From NCBI GenBank assembly GCA_947494645.1, contig CANLVO010000001.1:1922001-1986000 (forward strand): a stretch of DNA of 64,000 nt, in the 5' to 3' direction. The number at the start of each line of letters is the position of its first letter. The first letter of the stretch is position 1. The notes beneath the pieces were generated by a model that was not told where the DNA came from, searched no databases, and was given only the letters and a program-made list of their open reading frames with translations. This stretch comes from an uncultured Litoreibacter sp. (lineage in GTDB: Bacteria; Pseudomonadota; Alphaproteobacteria; Rhodobacterales; Rhodobacteraceae). The position numbers and the translations under genes are program-made. Positions 16,714-25,857 of the stretch are shown here, in pieces.

Positions 16714-17732
16714 TACGCTATCCCTTTCGGCACTGGCAGTCTCTCGCGTTTGCGTTGCAATTCATAATGGCCCAAAGGCGTCCAGCCGACCAGCGCTGTC
16801 TCCACCGGATCTGCCTTAAAGGCCGATCGTAACACCTGTTCGAACTGCTTACGGTCCTTCTTGGCCATGGGGGCCAGATCCAGCGTGATCTGCCCGCCCA
16901 GCCCGCGCAGCCTGAGCTGCCGGGGCAGCGCCCGTGCGCAGGCCAGATTGGCTTTCAATCCCGACGCAGGTGAGAAATCTCCACCAGTGTTCACATCCAC
17001 GGCCACCAGTGCCCGCGTGGGTTCGATGAACAGCGTAGTGCCGCCCAAGGCGACCTCCGCAGTGTCCAGCAACGCCAAATCGTCCAGCACGCCATGCGCC
17101 TCGAACCCGTCCACGGTTTCGGCGACGGGCCATTCACGCTCTGCCAATTCCTGCGCGTCGCCGCCATCGACCAGCAATTCGGGTTGCGTGTCTTTGTCGT
17201 TCAAGACCGCGTCGGCAAGCCCCAGGAAATGCTCTGCCTCGCCCGCAATGTCGTCCTCTGTCACGCCTTCGGCGCTGGACCTGACAATCAACCCAACACC
17301 CTCAGGCATCTCGAACTGGTGCAGGATCTCCAGCAAGCGCACCTTCTCTTCCTCGTCACGGATTTGGCGCGACACGTTGATGCCAGCCGCCCCCGGCGTA
17401 ACGATCACGTAGCGGCCTTTGAAGATGATCCGGTCGGTCACCGGCACGGCCTTGCCAGCCTCCGCGTATGAGGTCACCTGAACCAGCATTGGCTCCCCAG
17501 GCTTCAACCCTTTTGCCCCACGAAACAGCGCCATACCGCCATCTGGCAGCTTCATCATCATCCCGCCTTGCCCCTTCAAGGGTCGGTCGGTGATCGCACG
17601 GAAAATCGAACCTGGCACAGGCGGCGCATCATCCGGCGCGCTTAGCAGGAAATCATCGAGCACACCGTCGCGCATCAACGCAGCGGCAGGACGGCCATCC
17701 AGAACGTCATGAACGATCTGCAAACCCTTCAC
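16713..17732 (-). CDS. Ribonuclease E/G family protein (short form)
   Basis: The 339-residue protein starts at GTG 17732 ([13 protein letters not shown]), overlapping the maf stop as GTGA. The open frame further upstream lies inside maf and is not used. The catalytic region is present: [11 protein letters not shown] corresponds to the DVNSG aspartate motif of RNase E/G, and ITLDLAPM to the second metal-binding aspartate strand. It lacks the long C-terminal scaffold of RNase E and the CxxC Zn-link at the usual place. It should be an endoribonuclease of the short alphaproteobacterial type usual in this operon. Confidence 0.86.
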   Translation of the reverse strand: MKGLQIVHDVLDGRPAAALMRDGVLDDFLLSAPDDAPPVPGSIFRAITDRPLKGQGGMMMKLPDGGMALFRGAKGLKPGEPMLVQVTSYAEAGKAVPVTDRIIFKGRYVIVTPGAAGINVSRQIRDEEEKVRLLEILHQFEMPEGVGLIVRSSAEGVTEDDIAGEAEHFLGLADAVLNDKDTQPELLVDGGDAQELAEREWPVAETVDGFEAHGVLDDLALLDTAEVALGGTTLFIEPTRALVAVDVNTGGDFSPASGLKANLACARALPRQLRLRGLGGQITLDLAPMAKKDRKQFEQVLRSAFKADPVETALVGWTPLGHYELQRKRERLPVPKGIA

Positions 17733-18319
17733 AGCACATACCCCGAGGCGCGCAGCAAAGACGCGGCTTCCGCCACAGGCAGGCCAACGACGCCAGTGTA
17801 GGAGCCTTGTATCCAAGGGATGAACGCGCCTGCAGGCCCTTGGATGGCATAGCCCCCCGCCTTGCCGCGCCAGTCCTCCGTGGCAAGATAGCCGTTCAAC
17901 TCCGCGTCGCTCAGCATTTTCATTTTCACCGTGGTGACCACGTCTTTGGCCCAAAAATCACCGCCCCGCCGCACCACGACGGATGTAATCACCCGGTGCC
18001 GTCGCCCGGACAAAGCCAGCAAGAACGCCGCCGCCTCCTTTTCATCAGCCGGTTTGCCCATGATCCGCCGCCCCATGGCGACGGTGGTATCGGCGCACAG
18101 TGCAACCTCGTCACCCGCCAACTCCATCGCCTCCGCCTTGCCCCGCGCAATGCGGGCGCAATACGGGCGCGGCAGTTCGGCCTTTATAGGGGCTTCGTCA
18201 ATGTCAGGGGGGCGCACGTCGGCGGGCACAACGCCAAGCTGTGCCAGCAATTCCAGTCGGCGCGGAGAACCGGAGCCGAGGATGAGTTTCAACGAGGGGT
18301 CAGCTTTGAAGGCGGTCAT
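17729..18319 (-). CDS. maf: Maf-like nucleoside triphosphate pyrophosphatase
   Basis: This 196-residue protein has the Maf signature [14 protein letters not shown] at residues 11-24, the [19 protein letters not shown] motif near 92, and [20 protein letters not shown] near 155. Maf proteins hydrolyse non-canonical or house-keeping nucleoside triphosphates to monophosphate and pyrophosphate. The gene lies between infA and the RNase E/G gene in the usual Rhodobacterales order. Confidence 0.93.
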   Translation of the reverse strand: MTAFKADPSLKLILGSGSPRRLELLAQLGVVPADVRPPDIDEAPIKAELPRPYCARIARGKAEAMELAGDEVALCADTTVAMGRRIMGKPADEKEAAAFLLALSGRRHRVITSVVVRRGGDFWAKDVVTTVKMKMLSDAELNGYLATEDWRGKAGGYAIQGPAGAFIPWIQGSYTGVVGLPVAEAASLLRASGYVL

Positions 18320-18409
18320 GACCGCGCCCAGAATTGAAACGTAGTGTCAGGCCGCATATGGCCTGCGGCCACACGCTGTCCCTGCACTGGTCGAAACATC
18401 CGTTTCGAC

Positions 18410-18628
18410 CTATTTGAATCGATAATTAATCCGACCCTTGGTCAGATCGTAGGGGGTCATTTCGACCTGCACCTTGTCGCCTGCCAGAACGCGGATGCGG
18501 TTCTTGCGCATCTTGCCTGCCGTATGCGCGATGATCTCATGGCCGTTTTCCAGCTCGACCCGAAACGTCGCGTTAGGCAGGAGTTCCTTCACGACACCGG
18601 GGAATTCGAGCAGTTCTTCCTTGGCCAT
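18410..18628 (-). CDS. infA: Translation initiation factor IF-1
   Basis: The 72-residue protein [20 protein letters not shown] continues with the S1-like OB fold ([20 protein letters not shown]) and ends KGRINYRFK, exactly the normal IF-1 length. It occupies the ribosomal A site during initiation. The open frame extends upstream to 18874, but the ATG at 18628 is the family start. Confidence 0.97.
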   Translation of the reverse strand: MAKEELLEFPGVVKELLPNATFRVELENGHEIIAHTAGKMRKNRIRVLAGDKVQVEMTPYDLTKGRINYRFK

Positions 18629-18747
18629 GTTCACTCCATCTTTGTGTTTCGCCCGCAGGGTGCAGACGCTGACTAAATGCGCCGCGAATGTCGGATTTTC
18701 AAGGGCAAACTGTATGATCACAACAAGCGCCGAGGGCAGAGGGTCCG

Positions 18748-19206
18748 CTATTCCTCCACGGGTGGGCCAAAACGTTGCAGAATCCGAGACTTGATCTGTT
18801 CGCGGGCCTGCCTGTAGGAATTCATCTTTTCCTCGCGCCCTTCGCCCAAACCCGTCGGATCGAGGATCGGCCAATACTCCACGTCCAAATGGTAATATCG
18901 TGTCAATTCAAGCGCCTGCCTCTGAGAGGCAGGGCTCAGCGCCACAATCAAATCGAACCCCGACAGGTCATCACCCCATTCCTGCATTTCCTCAAATGAG
19001 CGCGTCCGGTGCCGGGTCAGCTCCACATCGATCTCGCCGCAGACCGCAATCGAAAACCCGTCAATGTCGAGGTCATTCTTCACCCCGGCCGATTGAACAT
19101 AGATCGAGGTGCCGTAGAACTTCTTCATCATCCCCTCGGCCATGGGCGATCTGACAGCGTTGTGGTCGCAGCAGAACAAAACCGATTGGGGTATGTCCTT
19201 GCTCAT
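18748..19206 (-). CDS. Low-molecular-weight phosphatase family protein
   Basis: The 152-residue product begins [20 protein letters not shown]. The P-loop reads [14 protein letters not shown], a variant of the C-x5-R-S loop of low-molecular-weight tyrosine phosphatases and arsenate reductases, and DPTGLGEG near residue 115 takes the place of the catalytic DP loop. It is probably a protein-tyrosine phosphatase-like enzyme. The start at ATG 19206 fits the family, and the longer frame upstream overlaps UPF0262. It is four bases downstream of the UPF0262 stop. Confidence 0.85.
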   Translation of the reverse strand: MSKDIPQSVLFCCDHNAVRSPMAEGMMKKFYGTSIYVQSAGVKNDLDIDGFSIAVCGEIDVELTRHRTRSFEEMQEWGDDLSGFDLIVALSPASQRQALELTRYYHLDVEYWPILDPTGLGEGREEKMNSYRQAREQIKSRILQRFGPPVEE

Positions 19207-19210
19207 CAGA

Positions 19211-19699
19211 TCAGGCTCCGAAGTGCAGGACGCAAATGAGCGTGAACAACCTGCGGGAGGTGTCGATATCGACCTCTGCCTTACCCTCCAGCCGCTCCTG
19301 CAAGACCCGCGCGCCCTCGTTGTGAATGCCACGGCGCCCCATATCAATGGCCTCAATCTGCGAGGGAGGCAGGCGCTTCACCGCGTCAAAATAGCTTTCG
19401 CAGATCTGGAAATAATCCTTCACCACCTGCCGAAACGGGGTCAAAGACAGATGAAATTCCCCGGCTGGGTCTTCTTTCTCGGTGGTTATATCGAAAACCA
19501 GACGGCGCTCCCGAATAGCCAATAGCAGCTTATACGGCCCCTCAGGTACATCGTCGCGCGGGATGGCGAAGGTATTGTCCTCCAACAGGTCAAATATCGC
19601 GACCTTACGCTCCTGTTCTATCTCAGGCGTCGGCGTCGGCAGGCCCGCATCGTCAATCTCGATATGGATCAGCCGGTCTGTCGGTTTGGTTTCGGTCAT
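19211..19699 (-). CDS. UPF0262 family protein
   Basis: A 162-residue protein with RLIHIEIDDAGLPTPTPEIE, then PYKLLLAIRERRLVFDI and a C-terminal DTSRRLFTLICVLHF. I recognise this as UPF0262, conserved in alphaproteobacteria directly downstream of hisD. Function is unknown. It is coupled to hisD by a four-base overlap. Confidence 0.9.
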   Translation of the reverse strand: MTETKPTDRLIHIEIDDAGLPTPTPEIEQERKVAIFDLLEDNTFAIPRDDVPEGPYKLLLAIRERRLVFDITTEKEDPAGEFHLSLTPFRQVVKDYFQICESYFDAVKRLPPSQIEAIDMGRRGIHNEGARVLQERLEGKAEVDIDTSRRLFTLICVLHFGA

Positions 19700-20997
19700 T
19701 CGTTCAGCCTGTCTAATCTTGCGCGGACTGACAACCCATGCGCTTGCAACCCTTCCGAGGTGGCCAGCCGCTCGGCCGCGGGACCAATCGCCTTTAACGC
19801 TTCAGGTGTCATTTTCGACAGGGTCGTACGCTTCACAAAATCCATCACCGACAACCCCGAGGAGAACCGTGCAGACCGCGCCGTCGGCAGCACATGGTTC
19901 GGACCGCCGATATAGTCCCCAATCGCCTCAGGCGTCCAGGAGCCTATGAAAATTGCGCCAGCGTGGTTGATCTCGGTAGCAACTTGATCCGCATTTTCAC
20001 ACGCAATCTCAAGATGTTCCGGCGCGACCTTGTCAGACAGACGCACTGCCTCCGCCATATCACGCACCACGATCACCGCGCCAAAATCCTGCCAGCTCTT
20101 GGCAGCAATGTCGCGCCGCTCCAGCGTCTTCAATTGCCGCTCCACAGCCTCGGCCACAGCCCTGCCAAATGCGGCGTCATTCGTAATCAGGATGGATTGC
20201 GCGCTTTCGTCATGTTCAGCCTGAGACAACAGGTCGACCGCGATCCAGTCAGGATCATTGTCCTTGTCTGCAATAACCAGAATTTCCGAGGGCCCGGCGA
20301 TCATGTCGATGCCGACCTTGCCGAAGACCCGACGTTTGGCAGCTGCAACAAAGGCGTTGCCCGGCCCGGTGATCTTGTCCACCGGCGCAATCGTGTCGGT
20401 GCCATAGGCAAGTGCCGCAATCGCCTGCGCCCCCCCGATCCGGTATATCTCGTCCACGCCGCTCAATTCGGCTGCAAGAAGCACCAATGGGTTGCAAATG
20501 CCGGCGGGCGTGGGGGCGCAAATCGCAAGACGGTTGACGCCGGCCACCCGTGCCGGGATGGCGTTCATCAACACAGATGACGGGTAGCTCGCCAGCCCGC
20601 CCGGCACATAAAGCCCCGCCGCAGACACCGGCCCCCAACGCCAACCTAGCATCTCCCCATGCGGACCGCTCCAACTGGCATCCTCGGGCAATTGGCGCTC
20701 GTGATAGGCGCGAATACGGTCTGCCGCCAATTCAAGCGCAGCACGATCCTCGGCAGAAACTTTAGCCACCTCCGCTGCAATCTCATCGGGCGTGAAGGCC
20801 AGCGTCTCAGGCGTCAACTCCAGCTGGTCAAACTTGGCCGTCAGCTCAATCACCGCCGTGTCGCCACGTGCCCTCACATCAGCAATGATCTCCGCCACCA
20901 CCGCGTCCACATCCGGGCTGTCTTCGCGCTTCATACCCAGAAGAGCGGTAAAGGCCGCGTCAAATTCCGGGGAGCTGGTGTCGAGAAACTGAGGCAT
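19696..20997 (-). CDS. hisD: Histidinol dehydrogenase
   Basis: The 433-residue enzyme starts MPQFLDTSSPEFDAAF at ATG 20997. It shows the HisD landmarks GGLASYPSSVLMNAIPA, GNAFVAAAKRRVFG, the catalytic region SQAEHDESAQSILIT and the C-terminal GPNHVLPTARSARFSSGLSV. It oxidises L-histidinol to L-histidine in two NAD-dependent steps with zinc. The frame upstream to 21150 is not part of the gene. It lies between DUF2948 and UPF0262 as in other roseobacters. Confidence 0.97.
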   Translation of the reverse strand: MPQFLDTSSPEFDAAFTALLGMKREDSPDVDAVVAEIIADVRARGDTAVIELTAKFDQLELTPETLAFTPDEIAAEVAKVSAEDRAALELAADRIRAYHERQLPEDASWSGPHGEMLGWRWGPVSAAGLYVPGGLASYPSSVLMNAIPARVAGVNRLAICAPTPAGICNPLVLLAAELSGVDEIYRIGGAQAIAALAYGTDTIAPVDKITGPGNAFVAAAKRRVFGKVGIDMIAGPSEILVIADKDNDPDWIAVDLLSQAEHDESAQSILITNDAAFGRAVAEAVERQLKTLERRDIAAKSWQDFGAVIVVRDMAEAVRLSDKVAPEHLEIACENADQVATEINHAGAIFIGSWTPEAIGDYIGGPNHVLPTARSARFSSGLSVMDFVKRTTLSKMTPEALKAIGPAAERLATSEGLQAHGLSVRARLDRLNE

Positions 20998-21043
20998 CAC
21001 TGTCCTTGGGCTACATGCAGGGGCAAAAAAAGTGGAGCCCCAA

Positions 21044-21523
21044 CTATTCCGGGTGCTGAGGCATCTTGCCCGATGGGGCAATATAGGCCTGCGTGACGTC
21101 CTGCAACGTGACATTGATGCATTCCACATCCAGACCAATCGCGCCGTCACCTGCCAAGATCAGCTCAAGCCGCCCTGCTCCGTCTTCCCCCGGCTGCCAT
21201 TCAATCGCCAGCAGCGACATGACCACGTCGCCATCCGTGCGGTCGACGCCCTGTGTCGTCACCTTCAGTACGTCGTCAAAAGACAGCACTGCCTGCGCGC
21301 GCTCATAGGCACGGTCGCGTTGGCGCTTGCGCGTTGCGTCTTCCCAGCGAAAGCGGTTCAGCAAAAGGGCAAAGCGGCGGTTCTTGGCCGCATACTTCAT
21401 CTCGCCAACCGGAAATACCGCGTCCTGCGACAGCGAAGAGATCACCTGCAAATCCTCCGCATCCGCCGCGATCAGCCGCAGCGGGCGGTCCGCCCCGTCT
21501 TCAAACCGTGCGTCTTGCGTCAT
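21044..21523 (-). CDS. DUF2948 family protein
   Basis: A 159-residue protein with [33 protein letters not shown] and [20 protein letters not shown], the pattern of DUF2948. Function is unknown. It sits between murA and hisD, overlapping the murA stop by four bases, which is the conserved order in Rhodobacterales. Confidence 0.9.
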   Translation of the reverse strand: MTQDARFEDGADRPLRLIAADAEDLQVISSLSQDAVFPVGEMKYAAKNRRFALLLNRFRWEDATRKRQRDRAYERAQAVLSFDDVLKVTTQGVDRTDGDVVMSLLAIEWQPGEDGAGRLELILAGDGAIGLDVECINVTLQDVTQAYIAPSGKMPQHPE

Positions 21524-22788
21524 TCCGGCACTCGCTGAATGTCGGCACCGACCGCACCGAGTTTTTCCTCGATCCGCTCATAACCGCGGTCCAGATGATA
21601 GACCCGGCCCACAACGGTCTCCCCTTCGGCTTTCAGCCCGGCGAGGATCAACGACACAGAGGCGCGCAGATCGGTTGCCATCACAGGTGCGCCCTTCATT
21701 CTTTCGACACCCGTCACGGTTGCGTGGCCGCCCTGTACATCCACCTTTGCCCCCATGCGGATCAACTCTGGGGCGTGCATGAAGCGGTTCTCGAAGATCG
21801 TCTCATGCAATACCGACACCCCGTCGGCAAAACACAGCGCCGCCATCATCTGCGCCTGCAAATCGGTCGGAAAGCCTGGAAACGGCTCGGTCTCGACATC
21901 CACGGGTTTCAGCCGGGAGCCGTCATGGCGCACGATCAGGCTGGTCGCCGTTTCCTCGATCTGAACCCCGGTGGCCTCAAGCTTGTTGCAAAACGCGTCC
22001 ACCAGTTCCCGCCGACCACCAAGCAGCTCGACCTCGCCGCCTGCAATTGCAGGTGCAATCATAAAGGTTCCCAGCTCGATCCGGTCAGGGATCACCTCAT
22101 GTGTCGCCCCATGCAGCCGCTCCACTCCTTCAATGGTGATGGTTGAGGTTCCGGCACCGTCAATCTGGGCCCCCATCGAGGACAGGCATTTGCACAGGTC
22201 TACAGTGTCGGGCTCGCGCGCTGCGTTTTTGATCACGGTGGTACCACGCGCCAAAGTCGCTGCCGTAATCGCATTTTCTGTGCCGCCGACAGTGACCATC
22301 GGGAACTCGATCTCAGCGCCAATCAATCCGCCCTCAGGCGCCTTTGCATGCACATATCCCTCTTGAAGGGTTAGCTCTGCGCCCAGTTTCTCCAGTGCCA
22401 TCAGGTGCAGGTCTACCTTCCGCGCCCCAATCGCGCAGCCGCCTGGCAACGAGACCGTGGCCTCCCCCTCTCGCGTCAGCAACGGCCCCAGCACGTTGAA
22501 CGAGGCCCGCAGCTTGCGCACCATGTCATACTCGGCCTTGCGCGACGTGATCATGCCCGCCGACAGCGCCATGACGTTGCCGCCATTCAAAAGCGCAACC
22601 TCGCAGCCCAGCGATTCCAGCAATGCGCCCAATGTCTTGATATCCGACAGCCGCGGCACGTTGGTCAGTGTCAGTGGCTCGTCGCTCAACAGCGCCGCCG
22701 TCATCAGCTTGAGGCAGGTGTTCTTGGCGCCCGAGATCGGGATCTGACCTTTCAACGGGCCATTGCCCGTGACGACTATCTTATCCAT
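21520..22788 (-). CDS. murA: UDP-N-acetylglucosamine 1-carboxyvinyltransferase
   Basis: The 422-residue product begins [20 protein letters not shown]. It has the active-site loop [20 protein letters not shown] near residues 113-132, where the cysteine binds phosphoenolpyruvate and is the fosfomycin target, and ends with [19 protein letters not shown]. It catalyses the first committed step of peptidoglycan synthesis in the cytoplasm. It is the first large gene of the leftward core operon. Confidence 0.97.
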   Translation of the reverse strand: MDKIVVTGNGPLKGQIPISGAKNTCLKLMTAALLSDEPLTLTNVPRLSDIKTLGALLESLGCEVALLNGGNVMALSAGMITSRKAEYDMVRKLRASFNVLGPLLTREGEATVSLPGGCAIGARKVDLHLMALEKLGAELTLQEGYVHAKAPEGGLIGAEIEFPMVTVGGTENAITAATLARGTTVIKNAAREPDTVDLCKCLSSMGAQIDGAGTSTITIEGVERLHGATHEVIPDRIELGTFMIAPAIAGGEVELLGGRRELVDAFCNKLEATGVQIEETATSLIVRHDGSRLKPVDVETEPFPGFPTDLQAQMMAALCFADGVSVLHETIFENRFMHAPELIRMGAKVDVQGGHATVTGVERMKGAPVMATDLRASVSLILAGLKAEGETVVGRVYHLDRGYERIEEKLGAVGADIQRVPE

Positions 22789-22800
22789 AACTGCCTGCCT

Positions 22801-22971
22801 CTAATCGTTTTTATCGTTGTTTTCAGACGCTTTTCTCTGCCGCGCCTGGGTCTTTCTACGGGCCATGTTCGACTTCAGAGCAGCTTTCAGCCGGGCCTCG
22901 CGCTGCGCAGCCTCGCTTTGACTCTGTGTCGCCCCCGAAGAGGCCCCTTGCGATGTCGTTTTGCCCTGCAT
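22801..22971 (-). CDS. Small basic protein conserved beside murA
   Basis: The 56-residue product starts MQGKTTSQGASSGATQSQSE and continues EAAQREARLKAALKSNMARR, ending in a charged tail. I recall the REARLKAALKxNMARRKAQAR pattern from short proteins upstream of murA in many Rhodobacterales. It is probably an intrinsically basic helix of unknown function. The longer frame upstream runs into tRNA-Thr and is not credible. Confidence 0.7.
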   Translation of the reverse strand: MQGKTTSQGASSGATQSQSEAAQREARLKAALKSNMARRKTQARQRKASENNDKND

Positions 22972-23072
22972 GCCCTCTCTTAACGCGGGCCGGACAAAGG
23001 GTCCAGATAAGGGTTGCGCCGCCGGGGTTTTGATCGTATCCACCCGCCCACGCCGTCCGTGACGCCGTGCAT

Positions 23073-23147
23073 GCTGTGGTAGCTCAGTGGTAGAGCACAC
23101 CCTTGGTAAGGGTGAGGTCGGGAGTTCAATCCTCCCTCACAGCACCA
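23073..23147 (+). tRNA. tRNA-Thr (GGT)
   Basis: The 75-nt sequence folds as a tRNA with encoded CCA: acceptor GCTGTGG/TCACAGC, D-stem GCTC/GAGC, anticodon arm CACCC TTGGTAA GGGTG and T-arm GGGAG TTCAATC CTCCC. The anticodon is GGT. It is divergent from the murA operon. The 168 bp that follow contain inverted repeats (GGGGAG/CTCCCC at about 23238-23256 and a GC-only palindrome near 23280) but no gene. Confidence 0.96.
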
Positions 23148-23315
23148 TCCCCCTCATCTCGAAAATCGCCCTTACGCAGCCTGCGCTTAGGCTGATGGCT
23201 TCCCATGTTCATAAATATCCTGAGGGGATGCCTGCGTGGCGGGGAGCAAAGCTCCCCAAGAACGCAAACACCATAACGCGCGCAGCGCGCATTTAGGAAG
23301 AAGCAGACCGAGCGA

Positions 23316-25199
23316 TCAGTCGACCCACTCCCAAGGCCGCGTGAACTCGCCCAGCACCGTGGTAATGGCCGTGTCACTGACCTCGCCGGTCTTGCTAAGC
23401 TGCGCGACCAGCCCGCGTTTCTTGTCTTCCAACACAGAAGTAACCTCAGCTGACAGGCCTGCATCTGCCAGCGCCCTGTTGTAGATCCGCGTAATCGCAG
23501 CACGGCGCAAATCAGGCTTGAAGATTTTGCCCACGGCCGTTTTTGGCAGCTCGTCCATCAGCTCGATATATTTTGGCCATGCTGCACGCTCATGCACATG
23601 CTCTTTGCAATGCGCCATCAGGTCCTCGACGGTGGCCGTAGAGCCCGCGACCAACTCGACATAGACACACGGGATCTCACCGGCATGCGCGTCCGGTTGG
23701 CCAATGGCGCCGGCAAAGGCGACATCCTCATGGCCCGCCAGCGCCTCTTCAATCTCGGCAGGGTCGATATTGTGCCCGCCGCGAATGATAAGGTCTTTCG
23801 CCCGGCCGGTGATCCACAGATAGCCATCTGGGTCGATGCGCCCCAGATCGCCAGTGCGCAGATATGCCTCGTCACGGTAGAGGTCCACGTTCTTGTCGGC
23901 CTCGGTATAGGTGTTGCCCGCGAAAACGCCGGGGTTGGAGACGCAAATCTCTCCAATCTCGTCCGGTCCGCAAACCGCCCCATCAGAGACCGCACGGATC
24001 TGCACGTCGCAATACGGAAACGGGATACCAATGGAGCCGATTTTCTTTTCGCCGTCGGGCGGGTTGATCGAGACCAGACAGGTGGCCTCGGTCAGGCCGT
24101 AGCCTTCGGTGATGGTGACGTTGCACGCTTTCTCGAACCGTTTGTATAGCTCGACCGGCAACGGGGAGGAACCCGAGAAAGCCATCTTGAGCGATGAGAT
24201 GTCTGCATCCACCGCCCGCTGCATCAACGCAGAAATGGCTGTTGGCACGGTGATCATGAAGGTCACCTCATAGCGTTCAATCAGTTTCCAGAAATTGTCG
24301 AACACGCCCTCGCCGCGATAGCCTTGCGGCGTCGGGAAGACCACATGCGCCCCAGACCGGATCATCGCCATCAAGATCACATGCACCGCAAAGACATGGA
24401 ACAACGGCAGCGGGCACATGATGACGTCATGTTCATCAAACAACAGCGTATGGCCAAGAAAGCCATTATAGACCATGCCGGAATACTTGTGCTGCGCGAC
24501 CTTGGGCATGCCGGTCGTCCCGCCCGTGTGGAAATACGCGGCCACGCGGTCGCCTGTGCTGTCAGCAAAATCCAGCGTCTTGTTTTGCTTTGCGCGCTCC
24601 GCGTTGAACGCAAGCGTCGTTGCGTGGTGACTGACCGCCACCTTCGGCCGGATTAGAGGTACGATAAATTTCTTTAGCCCCGTCAAGTAGCGCAGCAGAT
24701 CAATCTCTAGCACATGGGTCACGCCGGGCGCGTCCTTGACCGCCTCGGCAACCTTCTGAGCCAAATCGGTCTTCGGGAACGGCCGCAGGGTTACCACAAC
24801 CTTAGCGCCGGTTTCGCGAAGAATGGCGCTGATTTGTTCAGGCTCCAAGAGCGGATTGATCGGGTTCACAATGCCCGCGATCATGCCGCCCAAAAGAACG
24901 TCCAATGTCTCTGTCGCGTTCGGCAGCACGTAGGCCACCACGTCGTCTTCGCCGACACCCAGTCCGCGCAGCAGATTGGCGGTCTGGCACGAGCGGTCAT
25001 AGACCTCGTTCCAGCTCAGGGTTTCCTTCGGATCGCTCGGGCCAGAGGTCAACTGATAGGAGAAAGCCGGCCGCTCGCCAAAACGCTCTTTCACATCGGC
25101 CAACATGCCATGCATGGTTTTCGGAAGGTCGCGGTCTTCCCACGCGCTCTCCGCTTCAATTGCGTCGCGGTCCGCACGGCCTGCGTAGTGTTTCCCCAT
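23316..25199 (-). CDS. Acyl-CoA synthetase (AMP-forming)
   Basis: The 627-residue enzyme belongs to the ANL superfamily: the AMP-binding P-loop YFHTGGTTGMPKVAQHKYSG lies near residue 225, TEGYGLTEAT near 365, the hinge YLRTGDLGRIDPDGYLWITGR near 470, and the catalytic lysine in PKTAVGKIFKPDLRR near 575. It should activate a carboxylic acid, probably a fatty or aromatic acid, to its CoA ester. The substrate cannot be told from sequence. It stands alone on the reverse strand between tRNA-Thr and the LysM gene. Confidence 0.9.
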   Translation of the reverse strand: MGKHYAGRADRDAIEAESAWEDRDLPKTMHGMLADVKERFGERPAFSYQLTSGPSDPKETLSWNEVYDRSCQTANLLRGLGVGEDDVVAYVLPNATETLDVLLGGMIAGIVNPINPLLEPEQISAILRETGAKVVVTLRPFPKTDLAQKVAEAVKDAPGVTHVLEIDLLRYLTGLKKFIVPLIRPKVAVSHHATTLAFNAERAKQNKTLDFADSTGDRVAAYFHTGGTTGMPKVAQHKYSGMVYNGFLGHTLLFDEHDVIMCPLPLFHVFAVHVILMAMIRSGAHVVFPTPQGYRGEGVFDNFWKLIERYEVTFMITVPTAISALMQRAVDADISSLKMAFSGSSPLPVELYKRFEKACNVTITEGYGLTEATCLVSINPPDGEKKIGSIGIPFPYCDVQIRAVSDGAVCGPDEIGEICVSNPGVFAGNTYTEADKNVDLYRDEAYLRTGDLGRIDPDGYLWITGRAKDLIIRGGHNIDPAEIEEALAGHEDVAFAGAIGQPDAHAGEIPCVYVELVAGSTATVEDLMAHCKEHVHERAAWPKYIELMDELPKTAVGKIFKPDLRRAAITRIYNRALADAGLSAEVTSVLEDKKRGLVAQLSKTGEVSDTAITTVLGEFTRPWEWVD

Positions 25200-25294
25200 A
25201 TTTCCTCCCTATTGGCCTTGTACCGGCCTTTTCGTCGAGCCCAAAAGATGGGCGGAATTGATCGTTCGCGCAAGTCTGACGCTGCGCAAAAGCG

Positions 25295-25319
25295 AAAAGG
25301 GCGCCCCGTTGGACGCCCT
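25295..25319 (-). terminator. Rho-independent terminator after the LysM gene
   Basis: On the reverse strand a nine-base-pair stem AGGGCGTCC/GGGCGCCCT (one G-T pair) with loop AACG is followed by TTTTCGCTTTT. It lies 35-60 bases past the stop of the LysM gene and ahead of the acyl-CoA synthetase gene, so the two are transcribed separately. Confidence 0.8.
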
Positions 25320-25353
25320 CTCGCATGAATTTGAACTGACTTGAGCCCTCAAG

Positions 25354-25782
25354 TCAGGCTGCAGGGATGCGCAGCACCTGACCGGGGTAGATCTTGTCCG
25401 GATGCGTCAGCATCGGCTTATTGGCCTCGAAAATCTTCTGGTAATGTGCGCCATTGCCCAGCGTTTTGGCCGAAATCGCCCAGAGCGTGTCGCCCTTTTC
25501 GACTGTATGGAAAGTCGGCTTGACCGCATCGTCTTCATCCTCGACCTCGGCCACGCCTTCGACGTTACCAACCGCCAGAATGATCTTTTCACGCTCTTCC
25601 TCGCTCATCGAGCCGCCCTTGACGGTCACTTTGTCTCCTGCGACCGAGATTTCAGCCCCTTTGGTATCCAAACCCAGATCGCTGAGTTCTTTGTTGAGCG
25701 TCTCCGCATCCGGCTCAGCGGCTTCCGCCTTGCTGCCAAACAGCGATTTGCCCGCGTTCTTAACGAAGCTGAAAAGTCCCAT
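25354..25782 (-). CDS. BON-LysM domain protein (Kbp/YgaU type)
   Basis: The 142-residue protein starts MGLFSFVKNAGKSLFG at ATG 25782. A BON domain (residues about 30-85, ISVAGDKVTVKGGSMSEEER) is followed by a LysM domain (about 92-140, HTVEKGDTLWAISAKTLGNG to IYPGQVLRIP). E. coli Kbp/YgaU has the same order and length and binds potassium in the cytoplasm. This homologue lacks a signal peptide too, so a similar cytoplasmic role is plausible. It ends in a clear terminator. Confidence 0.9.
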   Translation of the reverse strand: MGLFSFVKNAGKSLFGSKAEAAEPDAETLNKELSDLGLDTKGAEISVAGDKVTVKGGSMSEEEREKIILAVGNVEGVAEVEDEDDAVKPTFHTVEKGDTLWAISAKTLGNGAHYQKIFEANKPMLTHPDKIYPGQVLRIPAA

Positions 25783-25857
25783 AAGTGTCTCCCTTTCTAA
25801 GAAGTCTGCTTTTATGAGCACACCGTTCCACATCCCGCAAAAGCAGCGCAAGGTGAA

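Noticed and set aside
23278-23290. GC-only palindrome as a terminator
   Set aside because: It has no T-run in either direction; mentioned only as an inverted repeat after tRNA-Thr.
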